From NCBI GenBank assembly GCA_003167555.1, contig PMSN01000025.1, positions 62,001-126,000 of the forward strand: a DNA stretch of 64,000 nucleotides, in the 5' to 3' direction. The notes under the pieces were generated by a model that searched no databases, was not told where the DNA came from, and saw only the letters and a program-made list of their open reading frames with translations. This document shows positions 58,297-64,000 of the stretch, one piece after another. Every line of letters starts with the position of its first letter. Within the stretch, counting starts at the first letter, position 1. Source of the stretch: Spartobacteria bacterium (GTDB lineage: Bacteria; Verrucomicrobiota; Verrucomicrobiia; Chthoniobacterales; UBA10450). Both the position numbers and the translations under genes were made by a program.

Positions 58297-59181
58297 ATGC
58301 GAAATGCGTTTGTTGGCCCAATCGCGACGGCGTTTTGCTTGATCCTCGCGATCGCCGGCTGCGATCGATCGCAAACGGCGGACACCTCGGCGCGTTCCTA
58401 TCAAGTGCGCGGAGTTGTTCGAGGCTTCGCCCCAGACCGAACCACGGTGAGTATCCAGCATGAGGACGTTCCCGGGTTCATGCCGTCGATGACGATGCCG
58501 TTCTCGGTTAAGGATCAAAAAGATATTGCCGGCTTGAAGATCGGTGACGGCATCGCATTCCGGATGACGGTCACGGACGAAGATTTGTTTCTCGACCAGG
58601 TGAAGAAAATCCCCGCGACCGATGTTCACGTGGCCGAGCCCACTCCAACCGCCAACGTTTCTTCCAAAGCCACAGCGCGCTTGCGGGAAGGGGAGATCGT
58701 CCCATTCTTCGGCCTAACGAATCAAGATGGAAAGCGAGTCACACTCGACACCTTCCGTGGCCAGTCCTTTGTGCTGACGTTTATCTTCACGCGTTGTCCG
58801 GTTCCCAATTTTTGCCCGCGCATCTCCCAGAATTTTTCCGAACTGCAGGAGGCCATCAAATCCGAGAACGGCGCTGCGGGAAAAACGCGGCTGCTCAGCA
58901 TCACACTCGATCCGCAATTCGATACGCCCGAGATTTTGAAAAGCTATGCGCAACACCAGAAGGCTGATCCGGACATCTGGACGTTTGCGACCGGTGAGTC
59001 CGCTGAAATCGACCATCTGACTCAAAGCTTCGCCGTTTTCGTGCAGCCGGAGGGCGGCACAATTTCTCACGGTTTGGCCACCGCTCTCATTGGTCCCGAC
59101 GGCATCGTCATCAAAATCTGGAGAGGAAACGCGTGGAAGCCTTCAGAAGTAATCGACGAGCTTCGCCGAGGTGCTAGGTAG
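58297..59181 (+). CDS. Copper chaperone fusion: CusF/PcoE-like domain plus SCO1/SenC thioredoxin fold
   Basis: I use ATG 58297 (294 aa), which starts the lipoprotein signal ATAFCLILAIAGC; an earlier ATG at 58249 is unlikely. Residues about 35-100 form a small barrel with FMPSMTMPFSVKD, the Met-rich copper site seen in CusF-like proteins. Residues about 125-290 are SCO1/SenC: GEIVPFFGLTNQDGKRV, FTRCPVPNFCPRIS with CPxxxFC-type cysteines, LSITLDPQFDTPE and ISHGLATALIGPDG with the copper His. It probably metallates CuA of NosZ or of a terminal oxidase. It is divergent to the nos unit. Confidence 0.9.
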   Translation: MRNAFVGPIATAFCLILAIAGCDRSQTADTSARSYQVRGVVRGFAPDRTTVSIQHEDVPGFMPSMTMPFSVKDQKDIAGLKIGDGIAFRMTVTDEDLFLDQVKKIPATDVHVAEPTPTANVSSKATARLREGEIVPFFGLTNQDGKRVTLDTFRGQSFVLTFIFTRCPVPNFCPRISQNFSELQEAIKSENGAAGKTRLLSITLDPQFDTPEILKSYAQHQKADPDIWTFATGESAEIDHLTQSFAVFVQPEGGTISHGLATALIGPDGIVIKIWRGNAWKPSEVIDELRRGAR

Positions 59182-59314
59182 CAGGCCGGCTCCTTCACCT
59201 GGAGGGGCGGACTTTTCCTCGCCACGATTCTTCAGCGCAAGAAACGCCCGGCTTTTCCCAAGAGGCGTGTGGAGCATCTCCGCCGAAGCCAGTACTTGTT
59301 TCATCAAGGAATTT

Positions 59315-59650
59315 ATGGCGAGACATCGAATTGCATGGCTGCCAAGCGGCGGGATCGGGGGCGAGGTGATCGACGTGCCCGAAAGCGTGTCCGGCAAAAT
59401 GGGACTGAAAAGCGAATACCTCGGCGGCGACATCACGATGTCGGTGCTCCCTCGTGAGACGGCGCCGGTTGTCGTTCCGAAAAACCCGGCGTTGCCCGAG
59501 GGACTTTTCTCCGCACGCACCCGCCGCATTGGCAGCGAAAACGCATTTCGGATCGGTCCGCAAGTTCGCGAGCTAGAGCGGATTCACGCCGCGGCGAGCG
59601 ATGTCGATGGATCTCAGCAGTTCGTTCAGGAAGGCAAACACTTATGTTAA
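59315..59650 (+). CDS. Isocitrate/isopropylmalate-dehydrogenase-like N-terminal ORF, probably decayed
   Basis: ATG 59315 has AAGGA six bases upstream. The 111-aa product starts MARHRIAWLPSGGIGGEVID and continues MGLKSEYLGGDI, matching the first strand, substrate loop and second strand of beta-decarboxylating dehydrogenases, except that LPGDGIG has become LPSGGIG. The remaining 65 residues do not match, and the catalytic domain is missing. The stop overlaps the transketolase start (ATGTTAA), so translation may be coupled. Either a remnant kept as a leader peptide for coupling or a small protein with a new role. Confidence 0.55.
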   Translation: MARHRIAWLPSGGIGGEVIDVPESVSGKMGLKSEYLGGDITMSVLPRETAPVVVPKNPALPEGLFSARTRRIGSENAFRIGPQVRELERIHAAASDVDGSQQFVQEGKHLC

Positions 59651-62055
59651 CCAATCTCGTTTCCAGGCAAATCACGCCGGGTCGCAGCAGCGATCCCACC
59701 ACGATGTCGTTCGGTCCGCGGCGCGGCGTCTATATTAATGCGGCCGATCGCGTGGCGGAAGAAGGCGACCCTCTTGATGAGACCGCGCTCGAACATTGCG
59801 AAACCTTCGATCTCTTTTACCGCACGCTCTGCGCGGCGATGTACAACTACGCGCCGCTCTCGGGTCATCCAGGCGGATCGATTTCCTCGGGGCGTTTTGT
59901 GCAGCGGCTGCTCTTCGAGACGATGGATTACGATCTCGCGCATCCCGGGCGGCAGGACGCAGACATCATTTCCTACGCGGCCGGGCACAAGGCGCTTGGG
60001 CTTTATGCGATGTGGGCCTTGCGCAATGAAGTGGCGCGCATCGCCGCGCCTGATCTGTTGGCTTCGGAAGAAAAATTCCAACTGCGCTTCGAAGACTTGC
60101 TCGGGTTCCGCCGCAACCCCACCTGCGCGACGCCGCTCTTCAAAAGTTTTTCCACCAAAGCACTCGACGGACATCCCACCCCGGCGACGCCGTTCGTGCG
60201 GCTATCCACCGGGGCATCGGGCGTGGGTCTGCCGGCGTCGTTCGGTCTGGCCTGGGCCGCGGCCGACATTTACCGCGAGGACGCGCCGCGCGTCCATATT
60301 ATAGAAGGCGAAGGCGGAATGACGCCGGGCCGAGTGGCGGAGGCTTTGGCCGCGGCCGGCACGGCTTCTCTTGGCAACGTCGTGCTGCATGTCGATTGGA
60401 ACCAGGCCTCGATCGATTCCAATCGCGTTTGTCGAGATTCGGAAGCGCCGGGCGATTACGTGCAATGGACCCCGGCTGAGCTGGCGTATCTCCACGATTG
60501 GAACGTCATCTTCGTGCCGGATGGTTTCGATTGGCAGCAGATCACTATGGCGCAACGCCTCGCGCTCGAACTCGATAACGGCCAGCCGACCGCGATTGTT
60601 TATCGCACCGTCAAAGGCTGGCAATACGGCATCGAAGGCCGCGCTTCGCACGGCGCTGGTCACAAGCTCTGCTCGCACGGATTTTTCACGGCCCTGGCGC
60701 CGCTCCTGCCGAAGGATCTGGTCCATCTGCCGTGTTGCGATGGTGTGCTCCAGCGTTGCAACGGCGGAGCAGACGCGACCGTCATCGAGCAATGCTATTG
60801 GGAAACGCTCTGCATCATGCGCCGGGCGCTTGAGGCGCGGCGGACGACCGTCGATGCATTTGGTGTGCAATTGCGCGCGGCCCAAACGCGGCTGAACAAG
60901 CGTGAGCGCAAGCCGCGCCAGGACCGGCCGCTTCTCGACCTCGCCTATGTCATCGCGGAAGGCGCCGACGGCGTGACGCCGCCGGAACTGACGCTGACGC
61001 TTCGCACCAACACAACGCTGCGCGATCAGTTGGGCCGGGTGTTGAACTATTACAACGTGGCGACCGACGGTGGCTTGGTTGTGGCATCCGCCGATCTGCT
61101 CGGCTCGACAAGTATCGACAAGACGAACGAAAAATTTCCGGCCGGGTTCTACAATCAGCGCACGAATCCGGACGCGCGCGAGCTCGCCATCGGCGGAATT
61201 TGCGAAGACGCGATGATGGCGATGCTCTCCGGCATCAGCGCGTTTGGCGGCCACATCGGCGCGGGCTCGTCTTACGGCGCCTTCAGCGCGCCGCTCGGTC
61301 ACATCGCCGCGCGGCTGCACGCGATCGGCAATCAAGCTCGCGTGCACCTGGAAGGCGGCGCGTCCCGTCCGTTTTTCCTCGTCTGCGCGCACGCAGGATT
61401 GAAAACCGGTGAAGACGGTCCTACGCATGCGGACCCGCAGTCGTTGCAATTGCTCCAGGATAATTTTCCGCTCGGCAGCATGATCACGCTGACGCCGTGG
61501 GATCCGCAGGAAATCTGGTTTCTGGTTTCGGCCGCGCTCGCGAAACGGCCGGCGGTCATCGCGCCATTCGTCACGCGTCCACCCGAGTTTGTGCTGGATC
61601 GCGCCGCGCTTGGTTTGCCGCCCGCGGCATCCGCGGTGCAGGGAGTTTATCGTTTACGAACGGCGCATGGCCGCGCGCAAGGCACAATCGTGCTCCAAGG
61701 CGCCGGCGTGATGAACGCGTTTGTCATGGAGACGCTGCCCCTCATCGAGCGTGACGCTTTGAATCTTAATATTTACGTGATCACTTCGTCGGAGCTGTTC
61801 GATCTGCTGCCGGTAGAGGAGCGCGAGCGAATCTTTCCCGAAGCGCACCAGCAGGAAGCGATGGGCATCACCGACTTCACGCAAGCGACAATGATTCGGT
61901 GGGTGCGTTCGGACTACGGCCGTTCTCATACCCTTCATCCATTCCGGCACGGCCATTTCCTCGGCAGCGGCTCCGGCGCAATGGTGATGAAAGAAGCGGG
62001 CCTCGACGGCATCAGCCAGTTCGAAGCCATTCGCGCGTACCTACGCGGTCGGTAA
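59644..62055 (+). CDS. Transketolase-family thiamine-diphosphate enzyme
   Basis: The 803-aa product is longer than typical transketolase (about 660). PLSGHPGGSISSG (substrate histidine loop), AAGHKALGLYAMW, STGASGVGLPASFGLAWA and EGEGGMTPGRVAEALAAAG with HVDWNQASID make up the ThDP-binding half. The pyrimidine half holds GICEDAMMAMLSGISAFGG and GSSYGAFSAPL, HAGLKTGEDGPTHADPQSL. The order (PP, PYR, C-terminal) is complete, with a basic insertion near 410-440. It moves two-carbon units in the pentose phosphate pathway; a pyruvate-type substrate cannot be excluded. The PRPP synthetase gene follows, consistent with ribose supply. Confidence 0.85.
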   Translation: MLTNLVSRQITPGRSSDPTTMSFGPRRGVYINAADRVAEEGDPLDETALEHCETFDLFYRTLCAAMYNYAPLSGHPGGSISSGRFVQRLLFETMDYDLAHPGRQDADIISYAAGHKALGLYAMWALRNEVARIAAPDLLASEEKFQLRFEDLLGFRRNPTCATPLFKSFSTKALDGHPTPATPFVRLSTGASGVGLPASFGLAWAAADIYREDAPRVHIIEGEGGMTPGRVAEALAAAGTASLGNVVLHVDWNQASIDSNRVCRDSEAPGDYVQWTPAELAYLHDWNVIFVPDGFDWQQITMAQRLALELDNGQPTAIVYRTVKGWQYGIEGRASHGAGHKLCSHGFFTALAPLLPKDLVHLPCCDGVLQRCNGGADATVIEQCYWETLCIMRRALEARRTTVDAFGVQLRAAQTRLNKRERKPRQDRPLLDLAYVIAEGADGVTPPELTLTLRTNTTLRDQLGRVLNYYNVATDGGLVVASADLLGSTSIDKTNEKFPAGFYNQRTNPDARELAIGGICEDAMMAMLSGISAFGGHIGAGSSYGAFSAPLGHIAARLHAIGNQARVHLEGGASRPFFLVCAHAGLKTGEDGPTHADPQSLQLLQDNFPLGSMITLTPWDPQEIWFLVSAALAKRPAVIAPFVTRPPEFVLDRAALGLPPAASAVQGVYRLRTAHGRAQGTIVLQGAGVMNAFVMETLPLIERDALNLNIYVITSSELFDLLPVEERERIFPEAHQQEAMGITDFTQATMIRWVRSDYGRSHTLHPFRHGHFLGSGSGAMVMKEAGLDGISQFEAIRAYLRGR

Positions 62056-62208
62056 CGCGAAGCGCGAGCGTCGGCCCGACGATCTGCGCAAAAAAACGGT
62101 TAGCTTTCAGCAAAAAGGGCAAATGCAAAAGTTTCGGAACATCTATTCTGGCTCCAAAACATTCATATATTCAATACGAACCGAACCGGCCCGCGAGCCG
62201 AAGAGAAT

Positions 62209-63165
62209 ATGGTGGCTGCGCGGAGAAAGGAGATGAGAGCGAAATTTGTGATTGTGAGCGGAAGCGCCAGTCAGAAACTGGCGATGGCTACCGCTCAGCG
62301 ACTGGGGGCCGAGATTGGGCAGTGCAGCGTCACGCGATTTCCAGATACCGAAGTCAACGTCCAATTGAACGAGCCGGTTCGCGAGCGCCGCGTCTTTATC
62401 GTCCAATCTTCCTGCCCTCCGGTGGATCAGCACATCATGGAAGTATTGGCCATAGCGGACGCCTGCCGTCGCGCGGCGGCCTCGAGCATTACCTGGATCG
62501 CGCCGTATTTCGGCTATGCCCGCAGCGATAAGCGCCGGGGCGGGCGTACTCCGATAATGGGCCGGCTCGTGGCGGATTTCGCCGAGCGCGCCGGCATCGA
62601 TCACCTGATCGCGTTGGACCTGCACTCGCAGCAAGTGGAGGGATTCTTCCACATTCCGGTGGAGAATCTGTCGGCCGTTCCCGCAATCGCGGACGCGTTG
62701 AAATCGCATTTGGAACCGGAGTCCGTCATTGTTTCTCCGGATACGGGACGAGTGAAAATGGCGTCGGCTTATGCTTCGCGGATGGGCTGTCCCGTGGCGG
62801 TATTGCACAAGGAACGATTGAACGGAAGGAAAACCGCGGTCAGCAGAATCGTTGGCGAAGTCCGCGCAAGGCCGTGCGTGATTATTGACGATATGATCTC
62901 GACTGGCGGAACGATCAACAACGCTGTCGAGGCATTAATTCGAGTGGGCGCGGCCGGGAACTTTATCGTAGCCGCCTCGCACGGAGTCTTCACGCCGGAG
63001 GCGCGGAAGAACCTGAATCATCCCGCCATCCGGAAAATAATCGTGACTGACTCGATTCCGGTCTCTTCAGATGATTGGCCGCAGGTAAAAATAGTTTCTC
63101 TGGCGCCGATCCTGGCGGGAGCAATTCGACGGTCCATCGGCGGGGAATCGATGACCGATCCATGA
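62209..63165 (+). CDS. prs: Ribose-phosphate pyrophosphokinase (PRPP synthetase)
   Basis: The 318-aa product has the Prs signature: RFPDTEVNVQL, RRVFIVQSSCPPVDQHIMEVL, ITWIAPYFGYARSDKR (ATP loop), ALDLHSQQVEGFFHIPVENL, VIVSPDTGRVKMA and the PRPP loop CVIIDDMISTGGTI. Two starts compete: ATG 62209 with GAAGAG upstream, and ATG 62233, which follows AAAGGAG with no spacing. I keep the former. It makes PRPP from ribose 5-phosphate and ATP for nucleotide, His and Trp synthesis. Confidence 0.94.
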   Translation: MVAARRKEMRAKFVIVSGSASQKLAMATAQRLGAEIGQCSVTRFPDTEVNVQLNEPVRERRVFIVQSSCPPVDQHIMEVLAIADACRRAAASSITWIAPYFGYARSDKRRGGRTPIMGRLVADFAERAGIDHLIALDLHSQQVEGFFHIPVENLSAVPAIADALKSHLEPESVIVSPDTGRVKMASAYASRMGCPVAVLHKERLNGRKTAVSRIVGEVRARPCVIIDDMISTGGTINNAVEALIRVGAAGNFIVAASHGVFTPEARKNLNHPAIRKIIVTDSIPVSSDDWPQVKIVSLAPILAGAIRRSIGGESMTDP

Positions 63166-63451
63166 AGCCCGAACCGGTCGCGAACGGTATGAAATTCGCA
63201 TAATCGCCAGCGTGCACTGCCATCCCGAAGTTAGGCGAGCGAAGATCGTTTGTGCTAAATTCTTAAATGGATGCGAACGCGAAACCGAACGAACGGAAAG
63301 CGGGAAGAAAGTAGGAAGTCGCAGGACAGAGGCTGGAAGTCAGAGATCAGCGGACAGAAATCAGCGAGCAGCGATCCGCGGTCATAATTTTGCCAATTGG
63401 ATGTTGAGCGCTTGCTCGCGAAAGCTTTCGGAGTTGGACGCTTTCTTCGTC
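63166..63451. other. Intergenic region without supported gene
   Basis: The stretch holds AGT/CAG-rich short repeats (GGAAGTCAGAG, GACAGAAATCAGCG) between convergent prs and slipin genes. No terminator or RNA is evident. Confidence 0.4.
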
Positions 63452-64000
63452 CTACGGTTTGGGTGGCCCGCCCTTGTTCATGAAGGGCGAGAACAGGTCG
63501 ATCGGCACCGGCAGGAAGGTGGTTGTGTTGTGCTCGCTGGCAATCTCGCGCATGGTTTGGAGGAAGCGCAGTTGCAGCGCAATCGGCTCCTTGCTCATCA
63601 TCGCGGCGGCCTGCACCATTTTTTCCGCCGCTTGAAATTCGCCCTCGGCGTTGACGATCTTTGCACGGCGCTCGCGCTCGGCTTCGGCCTGCTTGGCCAT
63701 CGCGCGCTTCATGGTGTCGGGCAGCGCTACGTCCTTTACCTCGACCGCTGTGACTTTGACGCCCCACGGTTCGGTTTGCCGGTCGATGATCTCCTGCAAC
63801 TTCAGGTTGATCGACTCGCGCTGCGAAAGCAGGTCATCCAAGGGGGCCTGGCCGAGGACGCTGCGCAGCGTCGTCTGCGACATCAGCGAGGTGGCTTTGA
63901 GAAAGTTCTCCACTTTCACGACCGCGGCTTGCGGATCGACCACGCGGAAATAAACAACCGCATCCACCGTCACCGGCACGTTGTCACGCGTCATCACCTC
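63452..64000 (-). CDS. SPFH/stomatin-like protein (slipin), 5' part outside window
   Basis: The frame is open to the right edge, so the N-terminal membrane anchor is not seen. Visible SPFH/band 7 features: MTRDNVPVTVDAVVYFRVVDP, LRSVLGQAPLDDLLSQRE, LQEIIDRQTEPWGVKVTAVEVKDV, then a coiled coil (AMAKQAEAERERRAKIVNAEGE) and the C-terminal TTTFLPVPIDLFSPF. Slipins form membrane microdomain scaffolds and are often paired with a NfeD protein, which may lie beyond the window. Confidence 0.92.
   Translation of the reverse strand, partial: EVMTRDNVPVTVDAVVYFRVVDPQAAVVKVENFLKATSLMSQTTLRSVLGQAPLDDLLSQRESINLKLQEIIDRQTEPWGVKVTAVEVKDVALPDTMKRAMAKQAEAERERRAKIVNAEGEFQAAEKMVQAAAMMSKEPIALQLRFLQTMREIASEHNTTTFLPVPIDLFSPFMNKGGPPKP

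Noticed and set aside
60202-61449. 415-codon minus-strand frame inside the transketolase gene
   Set aside because: Arg-rich antisense shadow in high-GC DNA; the plus strand encodes all transketolase motifs.

Overview
The window reads as a GC-rich chromosomal segment of a Gram-negative soil or sediment bacterium. I infer Verrucomicrobiota (Chthoniobacterales-like) from the mixture of clade II nitrous oxide reductase genes, a short group 2 sigma factor, lipoprotein and outer-envelope genes, and dispersed GC-rich palindromes. The phylum call is an inference and was not tested by any search.

Layout. (1) 1-11.5 kb: surface-polysaccharide locus, mostly a minus-strand operon joined by 4-bp start/stop overlaps: a coiled-coil methyltransferase with 42-bp tandem repeats, a double GT4 glycosyltransferase, two methyltransferases sharing an unusual beta-sandwich domain, a lipoprotein, a truncated FkbM methyltransferase and a single GT4, with a GT2 and a membrane protein beside it. 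(2) 11.7-13.0 kb: tRNA-Lys(CTT) and a sigma factor. (3) 13.0-33.4 kb: a stress/detoxification island holding formaldehyde dehydrogenase, a six-gene minus-strand operon, an oxalate decarboxylase/oxalate:formate antiporter operon, a NarL-type two-component system, an RND pump with adaptor, and a membrane ferritin. Five units in this island are preceded by one conserved 64-bp element (CTCNAAAGAGGGAG, exactly 25 nt, then RNAAAATCC), and two further sites are compressed variants. I regard this as the best candidate for an undescribed system. (4) 33,426-36,666: an IS1-family element with 20-bp inverted repeats, an 8-bp target duplication and cargo (XRE-ImmA/IrrE gene plus overlapping partner, small basic protein, small membrane protein). 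(5) 36.7-44.4 kb: FdhF/YdeP-type molybdopterin oxidoreductase, universal stress protein, metal P-type ATPase, cupredoxin, His-rich protein. (6) 44.8-48.5 kb: a solitary 1253-aa protein with an Mrr-like nuclease motif and a STAND-like P-loop, probably anti-phage. (7) 48.6-59.2 kb: alcohol dehydrogenase, polysaccharide deacetylase, NnrS, and a nos cluster (cupredoxin-nosZ-membrane protein-nosD-nosF-nosY) with a divergent CusF-SCO1 copper chaperone. (8) 59.3-64 kb: a decayed dehydrogenase-like ORF coupled to a transketolase, PRPP synthetase and a partial slipin.

Working together: the decarboxylase makes formate from oxalate, the antiporter would exchange oxalate for formate, and the molybdopterin oxidoreductase could oxidise formate. 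Before the IS1-type insertion that last gene lay about 66 bp behind the membrane ferritin gene, so it was probably the tail of the RND-adaptor-ferritin transcription unit controlled by the conserved element. Several genes are visibly broken: a di-heme peroxidase in two pieces around fdhA, a frameshifted DUF2721 gene, a truncated FkbM gene and a HicA-like remnant.
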